Counted from the first letter of the stretch, positions 1 to 6,779 are shown. The stretch is 6,934 nt of DNA from Phycisphaerales bacterium (GCA_003520025.1 DOVP01000205.1:1-6934); one strand, 5' to 3'. Numbers and translations: made by a program. Notes: generated by a model from the sequence alone, not told the origin.

Positions 1-126
1 CTTCTGCAATTGCTCGGTGTCTACGGCGTGGCATGTGGGGACTGTCCAGAAGACCTTGATGGCAGTGGAGTTGTCGACATTGATGATCTTCTGCAGCTCT
101 TGAGTGTTTACGGCACAGACTGCTGA
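1..126 (+). CDS. C-terminal end of a secreted dockerin-type repeat protein (5' partial)
   Basis: Frame 1 is open from the window edge to a TGA at 124-126, giving 41 residues. Residues 18-29 (DLDGSGVVDIDD) form a calcium-binding EF-hand loop of dockerin type I, with Asp at loop positions 1, 3, 9 and 12. The motif LLQLL(G/S)VYG occurs twice, at residues 1-9 and 30-38; the two copies match at 20 of 27 bases (1-27 and 88-114), so this is the end of a duplicated dockerin module. Cysteines at residues 12, 15 and 41 fit the CxxC-containing C-terminal tails common on exported planctomycete proteins (family knowledge). Such tails are thought to mediate protein-protein or surface attachment, but the partner and the catalytic part of this protein lie outside the window. 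The gene ends inside the 3' end of the convergent exopolyphosphatase gene. Confidence 0.8.
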   Translation, partial: LLQLLGVYGVACGDCPEDLDGSGVVDIDDLLQLLSVYGTDC

Positions 127-1643
127 GCACGATTCACGGAGAGATCAAGAACTCTTCCCATGCGTTCCCAGTGTCGGGATTCCACGTGCAGATCCCCCAT
201 CGTGAGCGGATTGGCCTGAACTTCTTGATGATTCAGATGGAGTCGCAGCCCATTCCGAATCGCTTCGGGCTGCAACTGGGACAGTCCGCCATCAGTTCGC
301 GAACGATGCAGTTGGACTGAGAGTCGCAACAGCAGGGCGACATCACGGATCATGTCTCTCGTAGCGGGGTCGTGATTGGGAATCCGGTTGTTGGAGATTC
401 GCTTGCGGTGCAGGCGAATGATGGCGGCCAGTTTCTCTTGGTCCGTGCGGGAGAAGCCGGGGAGGTCTGCATGGCCGACGATGTAGGCTCCATGCCGGTG
501 GTAGTCGGTATGGCTGATGGTGAGGCCGACTTCATGGAGGATTGCGCCCCACCGCAGAAATTCCCGGGCCTGATCGTTCAGCTTCCAGCCTTGGGCGACG
601 GCAGCGAAGAGCTGGTTGGCAGTGGTGGCAACACGCTCGGACTGCGCGTGATCGATTCTGGTGTGATCGGCGAGATCCTGAACGGACCGCTCACGTCGGT
701 CGTCGCCGGCGATCCGTCCAAGCATGTCCACAAGCACGCCCTCACGCAGCGAGCAGCGGCTCGTTCGCATCAAATCCGTTCCAATTGCCTCGAATACGGC
801 CCGCAGAATTGCCAGCCCTCCTGCGAGCACTGGTCGCCGTGAGTTCGAGAGCCCGGGCAGGTCGATCGCATCGGCGTGCCCCGCCTTGATCACAGCATTT
901 TGTATTCGATCCAGCAGGGCACGATCGATACCGCCTCCAGTCCACCCGGATTCCGTGCCGATCTCTTCGATCGCAAGCGGCGTGCCGGAGGAAGCGATGA
1001 CTTGGAGATTGTTCCGCCCAACGAAGCGGTGCATGACCGGTTCAAGTTCCAGTTGGGCCGCAAGAATGGCGGCCTTCAGCCGCTTGTGCGTGATCGTGCC
1101 ATCTTCGAAATACCGTGCGGTCCAAGTGACACAGCCGGCCTGCACGCTTTCAGTGACGCTTGGCGAGGGGCCCTCTCCGAGGGCGAGTTCCGTACTGCCT
1201 CCGCCGATGTCTACGGCGAGCATCGGCTGTCCTGAACTGCCGACATCGTATCGCACACCGAGGTACACAAGCCGTGCTTCTTCAGCACCGCCGAGTACCT
1301 CGATGGGATGGCCCATGGCAGCCTCTGCTTCACGGAGAAAGGCGCCGCCGTCCCGGATCTTCCTGAATGTATTGGTTCCGACGACGCGGATATTGCAGGG
1401 CGGAATGCTCCTGAGGCGTTCGGCGATTCGTTGCAGGCAGTCGATGGCGCGTCGGCGGGCCGAGTCATCCAGTGTTCCATCCTTGCCGAGGCCTGCCGCG
1501 AGCGCCACACGCTCTCTGATGCGATCAAGCACGTGCAGGCGATCAACACTGCGGTGGGCGACAATCAGGTGAAAGGAGTTCGACCCCAGATCAACTGCGG
1601 CAATCTGCTCGTGTGGAAGATCATCGCGGCGTGTTCTGCTCAC
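108..1643 (-). CDS. ppx: Exopolyphosphatase / guanosine pentaphosphatase (Ppx/GppA family)
   Basis: A cytoplasmic phosphatase of 511 residues that releases phosphate from the end of polyphosphate chains and, in the GppA branch, converts pppGpp to ppGpp. The ASKHA fold is clear: phosphate-binding loop 1 AAVDLGSNSFHL (15-26), loop 2 VDIGGGSTE (144-152), a catalytic Glu in EEARL (E122, aligned with E121 of E. coli Ppx), SSGT (218-221) and the adenosine-type motif VLAGGLAIL (272-280). SLREGVL (298-304) closes the core. A C-terminal HD-like domain follows, with LHEVGL (369-374), HRHGAYIV (382-389) and LPGFS (394-398). Length and domain order match E. coli Ppx (513 aa). As in that enzyme the classical HD pair reads HE, so this domain is more likely structural than catalytic. 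The start is GTG at 1641-1643, since no other start lies before loop 1; a weak GGAA is 7 nt upstream. It lies 15 bp behind ftsH and is probably co-transcribed. Sequence alone does not separate Ppx from GppA. Confidence 0.92.
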   Translation of the reverse strand: MSRTRRDDLPHEQIAAVDLGSNSFHLIVAHRSVDRLHVLDRIRERVALAAGLGKDGTLDDSARRRAIDCLQRIAERLRSIPPCNIRVVGTNTFRKIRDGGAFLREAEAAMGHPIEVLGGAEEARLVYLGVRYDVGSSGQPMLAVDIGGGSTELALGEGPSPSVTESVQAGCVTWTARYFEDGTITHKRLKAAILAAQLELEPVMHRFVGRNNLQVIASSGTPLAIEEIGTESGWTGGGIDRALLDRIQNAVIKAGHADAIDLPGLSNSRRPVLAGGLAILRAVFEAIGTDLMRTSRCSLREGVLVDMLGRIAGDDRRERSVQDLADHTRIDHAQSERVATTANQLFAAVAQGWKLNDQAREFLRWGAILHEVGLTISHTDYHRHGAYIVGHADLPGFSRTDQEKLAAIIRLHRKRISNNRIPNHDPATRDMIRDVALLLRLSVQLHRSRTDGGLSQLQPEAIRNGLRLHLNHQEVQANPLTMGDLHVESRHWERMGRVLDLSVNRAQQSVP

Positions 1644-1658
1644 AGGTCAGTTCCGGTT

Positions 1659-3713
1659 TCAGGCGGGAGTGGGCAGCATGCCGTCATCGGCATCTCCGGG
1701 TGTGTGTCGATCTGTGGGCGATGCGGTAGTCGGTGGAGGAGAGGTCGGTTCGGATTCAGCATCAAGCAGATCTGTCACGGTCGGTCTGTCGATGGCACCA
1801 CCACTCATGAGTGTCTCGACTTCACTCGCTTGCAGCGTTTCATACTTCAGCAACGCTTCGGCAATGGCTGTCACGGTATTCCAGTGTTCTGAGACCATGC
1901 GTTCCGCATCGGCGAACGCTGCGTCGATGATGTGTTTGACCTCTTCATCGATGATGCGGGCGGTCTCGGGAGAGTACTCCTTGTCCGGGAGCAGACTCTC
2001 ATTTGAATCGTCAGATGTATAGCGGACGAATCCGAGTCGGCTCGACATGCCCCATTCGAGGACCATGTGTTTGGCGTAGGCGGTGGCCATCTGGATGTCC
2101 ATCGCCGCGCCGGAGGAGACATCATTGGTTTGCCGCTGCTCGGCGATCCGGCCCGCACACAAGACACGCAGAGTCGCTTCGATGAACTTGCGGCCGTAGC
2201 CATACCGATCCTTTTCGGGCAAACTGAAGGTGGCGCCCATTGCCTGTCCACGCGGAATGATCGTCACCTTATGGACCGGATCGGCATGCTCCAAGAGCGC
2301 CTGCACGGCAGTATGTCCTGCTTCGTGATAGGCAGTCGCGGCGCGTTCCTCTTCCTCGACCTTGCGACTGTGCCTCGCGCGACCGAATTTGATCTTGTCG
2401 CGGGCTTCTTCGAAGTCCAGTTGATCAACCGAGTCCTTGTCCTCAAGTGTGGCGATGATGGCCGCTTCGTTGATGAGCGCCGCGAGATCAGCGCCCGAAA
2501 ACATCGGTGTGCCACGGGCTACTCGTTTCATGTCGACGTCTGGAGCAAGTTTGATGGCGTCTGCGTGCACCTCGAGAATCTTTAGTCGCCCCTCGACATC
2601 GGGCAGCGATACGGGCACCTGCCGATCAAAGCGGCCGGGGCGTGTCAAAGCAGGGTCAAGAACATCCGATCGATTGGTTGCAGCGATGACGATGACCTGA
2701 TCGGTCGCATCAAATCCATCCATTTCTACGAGGATCGCATTGAGCGTCTGTTCCCGTTCGTCATGACCTCCGGAACTGAAACCGCTGCCTCGTCGGCGTC
2801 CGACGGCGTCGACCTCGTCGAGGAAGATGATGCAGGGTGAGTTCTCCTTCGCCTGCTTGAAGAGGTCTCGCACGCGACTGGCGCCTACGCCGACGAACAT
2901 CTCCACGAAGTCCGAACCGGAAATCGAGAAGAATGGGCAGTCAGCCTCGCCGGCAATCGCCCTGGCCAGCAGCGTCTTACCGCATCCGGGAGGGCCGACA
3001 AGCAGGACGCCCCGCGGAATGCGACCACCGAGCCGCTGGAACCGCTTTGGGTTCTTGAGGAATTCGACGATCTCAAGTACCTCTTCCTTTGCCTCGTCGA
3101 TGCCCGCCACGTCGGTGAACCTGACTTTCGACGCTTCTTTGGTCGAAATGCGATGACGCGATTTGCCGAAACTGCCGAGCATGCCGCCCGGGCCGCCGCC
3201 AGCACCTCGCATCGAGCGAGCGATGAGGAACCAGATCAGCAGCAGCAGAATCAGGAATGGACCGATCGTCAGGAGTAACTGCACCCAGATGCTTTGGGTC
3301 GTATCGGTTGTGAAGTCCACGCCCATCTTGTCGAGCCGCTCAAGGGTGACGTGGCGATTGCTGCCGTCGATCCCGTACCAGACCATCGCCGGCTCAGTTC
3401 CTGGATTGTCGCCTGGTGTTCCGGGCTTGAGCGTTGCGGTGATTCGGTCACTCTCGACGACAACAGGCGCTGGTTTGCCCGCCGTGGTCTCAACCAGATG
3501 GCCGTTTGCCGGGTCGATGAGCTGGAAAAAGTGGGTTCTGCTGCCGATTTCGCGTCCGGGCGTCGAGCTCTGCATGACGGCGAACAGCACGATCATCAAT
3601 CCCAGAATGAAAACCCAGCTCATCAGACCGCGACCGCCACCTTTGGGAGGAGCCGACTTGCCCTGGGGGGGCTTCTGATCGGGCGGTGTGGGTGTCTGGT
3701 CGTTCTCAGGCAT
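1659..3713 (-). CDS. ftsH: ATP-dependent zinc metalloprotease FtsH
   Basis: An inner-membrane AAA+ protease of 684 residues that extracts and degrades membrane proteins and short-lived regulators as a hexamer. In order: a Pro/Lys/Gly-rich cytosolic tail (1-29), TM1 (about 31-48), a periplasmic domain (about 49-143), TM2 (about 144-166), a Gly-rich linker, the AAA module (about 195-440) and the M41 peptidase (about 455-640). Walker A is GPPGCGKT (240-247), with Cys where GPPGTGKT is usual. The pore loop is FVG (273-275). Walker B is IIFLDE (295-300). The second region of homology ends in TRPGRFDR, with arginine fingers R358 and R361. The zinc site is HEAGH (463-467), with D539 as the likely third ligand. 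All catalytic residues are present. The last 30 or so residues form a Pro/Ser/Thr/Asp-rich, probably disordered tail. The ATG at 3711-3713 has only a weak GAG 5 nt upstream. The gene lies 40 bp behind the LptE-like gene and 15 bp before ppx. Its known role in controlling LPS synthesis in E. coli suits this neighbourhood. Confidence 0.97.
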   Translation of the reverse strand: MPENDQTPTPPDQKPPQGKSAPPKGGGRGLMSWVFILGLMIVLFAVMQSSTPGREIGSRTHFFQLIDPANGHLVETTAGKPAPVVVESDRITATLKPGTPGDNPGTEPAMVWYGIDGSNRHVTLERLDKMGVDFTTDTTQSIWVQLLLTIGPFLILLLLIWFLIARSMRGAGGGPGGMLGSFGKSRHRISTKEASKVRFTDVAGIDEAKEEVLEIVEFLKNPKRFQRLGGRIPRGVLLVGPPGCGKTLLARAIAGEADCPFFSISGSDFVEMFVGVGASRVRDLFKQAKENSPCIIFLDEVDAVGRRRGSGFSSGGHDEREQTLNAILVEMDGFDATDQVIVIAATNRSDVLDPALTRPGRFDRQVPVSLPDVEGRLKILEVHADAIKLAPDVDMKRVARGTPMFSGADLAALINEAAIIATLEDKDSVDQLDFEEARDKIKFGRARHSRKVEEEERAATAYHEAGHTAVQALLEHADPVHKVTIIPRGQAMGATFSLPEKDRYGYGRKFIEATLRVLCAGRIAEQRQTNDVSSGAAMDIQMATAYAKHMVLEWGMSSRLGFVRYTSDDSNESLLPDKEYSPETARIIDEEVKHIIDAAFADAERMVSEHWNTVTAIAEALLKYETLQASEVETLMSGGAIDRPTVTDLLDAESEPTSPPPTTASPTDRHTPGDADDGMLPTPA

Positions 3714-3753
3714 GGCAACTCATCTTATTCCCCTCGGCGGAGGTGTGCCGGCT

Positions 3754-4266
3754 TTACCAGGATTCCGCCATGCGATCGACGATGGCGCGGGCCATGAGTT
3801 CTACGGATTGGAGCCGCCCTAGTTCGATCGGCTCCCCGAGGGGGTTGGATGGAAAGAACATTCCAGCCGTTCCCATGCCCTCCCATCCGGCGATCGTGCT
3901 GCTGTCATCCATCCGCTCCCAGTTCCAGTCAACGGTCAATTGAACGGCCACTTCCTGATCAAGTTTGGTCAGCCGCGACTGAGACAGGGCTCGCAGTTTG
4001 ACGTCGGTGATCGTGACGTCCAGGAGCGTGTCGGCGACGGTTTCGCCGGTCACCCGCCACGGTGTGCGTGTTTCGACCTCGCGGATCAGCGCGTTGGTCA
4101 GCAGGTAGCCGACTTCCCGGTCAAAGGTGTCATTCTGGACGACCGGGATGGCGATGGTCTTGATGTCGGTGCTGTACGTTGTGCCGAGGACCCAGCCCTT
4201 GGAGGGATCGGTCTCGCAGCCGGTGACGAGCATCAGGCTACCTAGCGTGACCCATCCCCACCTCAT
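3754..4266 (-). CDS. lptE: LptE-family outer-membrane LPS-assembly lipoprotein
   Basis: A small lipoprotein of 170 residues. The N-terminus is a short lipoprotein signal peptide (1-16) with the lipobox VTGC, making Cys17 the predicted acylated residue. The mature part resembles the LptE family: a beta strand with IKTIAIPVVQNDTF (35-48), then an amphipathic helix with LLTNALIREVETRTPWRV (55-72), then LLDVTITDVKLRAL (81-94) and a hydrophobic strand near 106-115. In proteobacteria LptE plugs the LptD barrel and helps insert LPS into the outer leaflet; a planctomycete homologue would be expected in the same place, but this is inferred from the fold. The start ATG overlaps the stop of the BamD-like gene as ATGA (4263-4266). 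GGAG on the minus strand (4278-4275) lies 8 nt upstream, so the two genes are translationally coupled. No lptD lies in the window. A general LptE-like lipoprotein of another function cannot be excluded. Confidence 0.8.
   Translation of the reverse strand: MRWGWVTLGSLMLVTGCETDPSKGWVLGTTYSTDIKTIAIPVVQNDTFDREVGYLLTNALIREVETRTPWRVTGETVADTLLDVTITDVKLRALSQSRLTKLDQEVAVQLTVDWNWERMDDSSTIAGWEGMGTAGMFFPSNPLGEPIELGRLQSVELMARAIVDRMAESW
4263..4266 (-). promoter_or_regulatory. ATGA stop/start overlap coupling the BamD-like and LptE-like genes
   Basis: On the minus strand the bases read ATGA: the TGA ends the BamD-like gene and the ATG starts the LptE-like gene. The GGAG ribosome site for the second gene (minus strand 4278-4275) lies inside the first gene. 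This geometry normally gives reinitiation and matched expression of the two proteins. Confidence 0.8.
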
Positions 4267-5324
4267 GGCGTGGACTCCATGGTTGCAGGGCTGGATTCCG
4301 CGAGCGTGGACCGAAGCATCGCGTAGTCCGGCGCCGAGGCAAGAGTGGCTTCGGGCAACTGCTGCAGGATCGGCCCGATTTCACGTAGTGCTCGAATACA
4401 CGCGGCGGACTGCGGGAACCGCTGCACGAGTTTGCGGATCGTGTACTCAGCCGCGATTGGGTCGCCCTCATTGAAGTACCACTTTGCGGTGGTGAGCATC
4501 TTGACCGACTCTGATTCCTCGATACGTTGAATGAGCGCCCCGCCGCCAATTCGCTCGGCCTCGGCGGGTCGCCGTAGGGCAAGTTGCTCCAACTCAGCCT
4601 TCGCTTCGAGCAGTCCGACGATGTCAAACTGGGGGCCCTTGAAGGTGGCGATGTTGGAATAGATCAGTCGCCTTCGGGCAAACGGGACCTCGGTGGACCG
4701 CGGGTAGCGATCGATGAAGATCGCATACGCATCCGCTGCAAGTCCCATGCGACGGTCGCGAAAGTACAATGCAGCCAGTTGCAGCCCCGCCTGCTCGGCG
4801 AGTCCGCTTCCCGGGAGGCGTTCCTGGATGCGAATGAGCAACTCTTCGGCTTCGTCGGTCGCATCAATGATTCGGAGCCCGAACATCTTGCGTCGCATGC
4901 CTTCGGCGTACTTGACCGCGATGCGGAATTCCTGCTCCAGTGCCAGCGAGAACACTTCACTGTCCGGGTACTTGCGGACGAGGAATTCGAAGTCGTAGAG
5001 TGCTTCGTACTCATCTCCAACGCCGACCAGCGACTCGCCGCGAATCAGGTAGGCCTCGGGTGCCAGAGGTGAGTGTGGGTGTCGCTGCATCCAGCGGTTC
5101 ACCATGTTCAGGGCTCGATCTGAGCGTCCTTCCGCCAGCAGTGTGCGGGCGCGGGCCAACTGAGCGGCGGGCGTTCCGGGGGCAGGGGCTGCCTCCAGAG
5201 TCCATTCGTCATCATCGCCGAGGCGATAGACATCCTGCCCGAGAGCCTCTCCAGAGCCAAGAAGGGCCAGAAAGGCGGCCCCGGCAGCCAAGAAACGCCC
5301 CAGGAACCAGTTGGATCGTGTCAT
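4263..5324 (-). CDS. bamD: BamD-like TPR periplasmic protein
   Basis: A TPR protein of 353 residues related to BamD/YfiO, which in proteobacteria supports BamA in inserting beta-barrel proteins into the outer membrane. It has a Sec signal peptide: charged start MTRSNWFLGR, hydrophobic core about 11-23, probable signal peptidase I site after GEALG near residue 29. TPR-like helical pairs follow, each ending in the typical R(Y/F/H)P turn: about 55-83 (RHPHSP), 90-122 (RKYPDSE), 176-211 (DRYPRSTE) and 277-306 (QRFPQSA). This spacing is characteristic of BamD/YbgF-type repeats. There is no cysteine in the signal peptide; the only Cys is residue 309, so the protein is not a lipoprotein, unlike classical BamD. 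I chose the ATG at 5322-5324 because AGGA lies 8 nt upstream and the signal peptide starts there. The same frame is open to an ATG at 5495, but those 57 extra residues lack a ribosome site, are rich in Arg/Gln/Pro, and would bury the signal peptide. A generic TPR protein is the alternative call. Confidence 0.75.
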   Translation of the reverse strand: MTRSNWFLGRFLAAGAAFLALLGSGEALGQDVYRLGDDDEWTLEAAPAPGTPAAQLARARTLLAEGRSDRALNMVNRWMQRHPHSPLAPEAYLIRGESLVGVGDEYEALYDFEFLVRKYPDSEVFSLALEQEFRIAVKYAEGMRRKMFGLRIIDATDEAEELLIRIQERLPGSGLAEQAGLQLAALYFRDRRMGLAADAYAIFIDRYPRSTEVPFARRRLIYSNIATFKGPQFDIVGLLEAKAELEQLALRRPAEAERIGGGALIQRIEESESVKMLTTAKWYFNEGDPIAAEYTIRKLVQRFPQSAACIRALREIGPILQQLPEATLASAPDYAMLRSTLAESSPATMESTP

Positions 5325-5428
5325 GGTGGACATCCTATCGGGGGACTGGCTCTTTCGCCGTCGTTGTGGGGGGGCGTCTGTCGTTTCGCCAAAGCGCAAT
5401 TTCTGCCGCGAGAATCCGATAACTCCAT
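5321..5428 (-). other. Possible 35-codon upstream ORF in the leader of the BamD-like gene
   Basis: An ATG at 5428-5426 on the minus strand opens a 35-codon frame (starting MELSDSRGRN) whose TGA overlaps the ATG of the BamD-like gene as ATGA. A strong purine block AGAGGAGG (5437-5430) precedes it, but only 1 nt separates it from the ATG, which is too close for normal initiation. The frame holds a run of seven C (minus strand, 5374-5368). It may be chance. If translated, it would act by coupling rather than through the peptide, which has no recognisable features. Confidence 0.2.
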
Positions 5429-5555
5429 GCCTCCTCTGGGGTTGGTGCCGTTTGTCGAGGTCAGTCGAGCAAGGAGGCAACGAGGCTTCGCTCATGGCGT
5501 GGTCCGCTCAAGCGATGGTCGTTTGAGGCGAGGAGTGCCCCTGCACCGCTGGAAT

Positions 5556-5682
5556 GATCGGAGTGACCGGACTTTGGGAACACAATGTGCGTCTTTCATC
5601 GACGCATCACTGGCACAGGTGAAAGCCGAATCGTCTTCTCCGGATTGGCTTGTTTGTGACGACACCAGAGACCACTCCGATC
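5556..5682. repeat. Perfect 10 bp inverted repeat with a 107 bp spacer
   Basis: GATCGGAGTG at 5556-5565 is the exact reverse complement of CACTCCGATC at 5673-5682. It lies in the middle of the divergent intergenic region. It could be two oppositely oriented sites for one regulator, for example bound as a loop, or chance; a 10 bp match is only mildly unexpected in 500 bp. Confidence 0.3.
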
Positions 5683-5716
5683 GACCGATACACACACGCG
5701 TCATCCGCCTTGCTTG

Positions 5717-5742
5717 TTGACATGCTCCAATACTTGTATGGT
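5717..5742 (+). promoter_or_regulatory. Weak candidate promoter for the sigma factor gene
   Basis: A perfect -35 hexamer TTGACA (5717-5722) is followed by TATGGT (5737-5742), which matches the -10 consensus at 4 of 6 bases. The spacer is 14 bp, shorter than the preferred 17, so the pair is doubtful. TTGTTG at 5714-5719 would give a 17 bp spacer but is a poor -35. If used, transcription would start about 95 bp before the start codon and include the hairpin at 5776-5815. Confidence 0.25.
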
Positions 5743-5775
5743 GTTGGCACGTCACAGGCCAGCTCACGGAAGGGC

Positions 5776-5815
5776 GATGTGACGGAACACGACGGTTCGT
5801 CATCGTGTTCACATC
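5776..5815 (+). promoter_or_regulatory. Long hairpin or dyad in the leader of the sigma factor gene
   Basis: GAACACGA (5785-5792) pairs perfectly with TCGTGTTC (5803-5810) around a 10-base loop. Below it GATGT (5776-5780) pairs with ACATC (5811-5815) across a 4-base bulge, giving 13 base pairs in all. No U-run follows, so it is not a standard terminator. It ends 15 bases before the AAGGAG ribosome site of the sigma gene. It could be an mRNA leader structure that affects translation or stability, or a palindromic operator bound as DNA. Confidence 0.55.
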
Positions 5816-5830
5816 AGCGGCGCAGCGGTC

Positions 5831-5836
5831 AAGGAG
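5831..5836 (+). promoter_or_regulatory. Ribosome binding site that fixes the sigma factor start
   Basis: AAGGAG lies 8 bases before the ATG at 5845. The same frame is open upstream to 5650, but those 65 codons show no sigma-family sequence and contain the hairpin, so the start at 5845 is preferred. Confidence 0.85.
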
Positions 5837-5844
5837 TAGACCCA

Positions 5845-6696
5845 ATGCCGAAAACCGAAACGGTTGACACAAATGGTGGAGTCGCGACCGCGACGAAACC
5901 TTCATCGAACAGACGCGGGCTATCCGACACGACGTCGGACGGTCGCCAGATCATGGACGTGTGGACTTCCTACCGCGATGATCCGTGCGAGGAAACCCGC
6001 AATATTCTGGTTGAGCATTACCTTCGTCTGGTGCGCTACACCGCAGATCGACTGCACGCGAGGCTTCCCTCCGAGGTCATGGTCGAGGACCTGATGTCCT
6101 CGGGTGTCTTTGGACTCATGGACGCTATCGCAGCCTTCGATCTCGACCGTGGCGTCAAGTTCGAAACTTACTGTACTCAGCGGATCCGCGGGGCCATCTT
6201 CGATGAGCTCCGGGCGATGGACTGGGTACCGAGGCTCGTCCGCTCACGGACCGCGAAGATGGAACGGGCTCGCAAGAATCTCGAGATGGCCTCAGGCCGT
6301 CCAGCTACCGAAGAAGAAGTCACCACCCATCTCGATGTCAGTCAGGGCGAATTCGCCAAGATCAAACGCGACTCACAGCCGGTTGGCATGGTGTCTCTGA
6401 ACCGCAAGTGGTACGAGACCGATTCGAGCCGCGACGTGACCGAAATGGACGTTGTCCGCGATCGCCGTCAGGAGAGCCCGATCAGCAAGTTGCAGCGGGA
6501 TGACTTGAAGTACCTGCTCACCCGTGGTCTCTCCCGCGCCGAACGGCTCATTGTCATCCTCTACTACTACGAGGAAATGACCATGAAGGAGATCGGTATC
6601 ACCCTCGATCTGAGCGAATCCCGCGTCAGCCAGATGCACTCGTCGATCCTCGCGCGGCTCAAAGCCCAGATGCAGCATCGCACCAAGGACATCTGA
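5845..6696 (+). CDS. fliA: FliA/WhiG-family RNA polymerase sigma factor (sigma-28 type)
   Basis: A 283-residue group 3 sigma factor that directs RNA polymerase to a dedicated promoter set. A polar, Thr/Ser/Asn-rich N-terminus (1-35) precedes region 2 (about 50-130), with HYLRLVRYTADRL (58-70), VEDLMSSGVFGLMDAI (80-95) and FETYCTQRIRGAIFDELR (106-123), then DWVPR (126-130). These are hallmarks of the FliA/SigD/WhiG group. Region 3 (about 131-200) carries the GRPATEEEV helix (151-159). Region 4 (about 215-275) has LSRAERLIVILYYYEE (229-244) and the helix-turn-helix MKEIGITLDLSESRVSQMH (247-265) for the -35 element. All regions needed for a working sigma factor are present. The N-terminal extension is longer than in enteric FliA (about 240 aa). 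In other bacteria this group runs flagellar or sporulation genes; no such genes are in the window and no anti-sigma gene (flgM type) is adjacent, so the regulon is open. It is a single-gene unit, with its own leader and terminator. Confidence 0.92.
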   Translation: MPKTETVDTNGGVATATKPSSNRRGLSDTTSDGRQIMDVWTSYRDDPCEETRNILVEHYLRLVRYTADRLHARLPSEVMVEDLMSSGVFGLMDAIAAFDLDRGVKFETYCTQRIRGAIFDELRAMDWVPRLVRSRTAKMERARKNLEMASGRPATEEEVTTHLDVSQGEFAKIKRDSQPVGMVSLNRKWYETDSSRDVTEMDVVRDRRQESPISKLQRDDLKYLLTRGLSRAERLIVILYYYEEMTMKEIGITLDLSESRVSQMHSSILARLKAQMQHRTKDI

Positions 6697-6724
6697 CCTT
6701 CAATCTCGCCCCGATGTTCCCAAC

Positions 6725-6753
6725 CACCCCCGCTTCGGCGGGGGTGTTTGTTC
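6725..6753 (+). terminator. Intrinsic terminator of the sigma factor gene
   Basis: CACCCCCGC (6725-6733) pairs with GCGGGGGTG (6738-6746) in a perfect 9 bp GC-rich stem closed by the stable UUCG tetraloop (6734-6737), followed by TTTGTTC. It begins 29 bases after the sigma stop codon. Read from the other strand there is no T-rich tail, so it mainly serves the plus strand. It also insulates the convergent CoA-transferase gene. Confidence 0.9.
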
Positions 6754-6779
6754 ATGGTTTCTTCTCGTATGACGAGTGT

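Larger units (their letters stand above)
5325..5844. other. Divergent intergenic region between the envelope block and the sigma factor gene
   Basis: These 520 bases separate the divergent starts at 5324 (minus) and 5845 (plus). No open frame in them has a convincing ribosome site plus protein-like composition. They must contain the promoters of both units. I see a perfect 10 bp inverted repeat (GATCGGAGTG at 5556-5565, CACTCCGATC at 5673-5682), a TTGACA box at 5717-5722 and a long hairpin at 5776-5815. I found no clear -10/-35 pair for the minus-strand block. Confidence 0.7.

Noticed and set aside
724..1572. A 282-codon plus-strand open frame opposite ppx
   Set aside because: It is Arg/Ser/Pro-rich, has no recognisable motif, and lies fully antisense to a gene whose motifs are all intact. 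It is a frame shadow of high-GC codon use.
1308..1892. A 194-codon plus-strand open frame across the ppx-ftsH junction
   Set aside because: It is antisense to the ends of two well-supported genes, has no ribosome site and has no domain-like sequence.
5325..5495. N-terminal extension of the BamD-like protein to the ATG at 5495
   Set aside because: It has no ribosome site, the composition is Arg/Gln/Pro-rich, and it would place a signal peptide in mid-protein. The ATG at 5324 has AGGA at 8 nt.
5577..5605. Possible ECF-type promoter starting with GGGAAC
   Set aside because: The only GTC-like -10 lies 9 bp away instead of about 16-17 bp.
5745..5765. Possible sigma-54 promoter (TGGCACG)
   Set aside because: No TTGC-type -12 element follows at the required spacing.
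5650..5844. N-terminal extension of the sigma factor to 5650
   Set aside because: It has no sigma-family sequence and no ribosome site, and it contains the hairpin. The ATG at 5845 has AAGGAG at 8 nt.
5492..5905. A 137-codon minus-strand open frame in the divergent intergenic region
   Set aside because: Its composition (many Arg, Ser, Cys, His) is unlike a folded protein. It runs into the start of the sigma gene and covers the hairpin, and I see no ribosome site.
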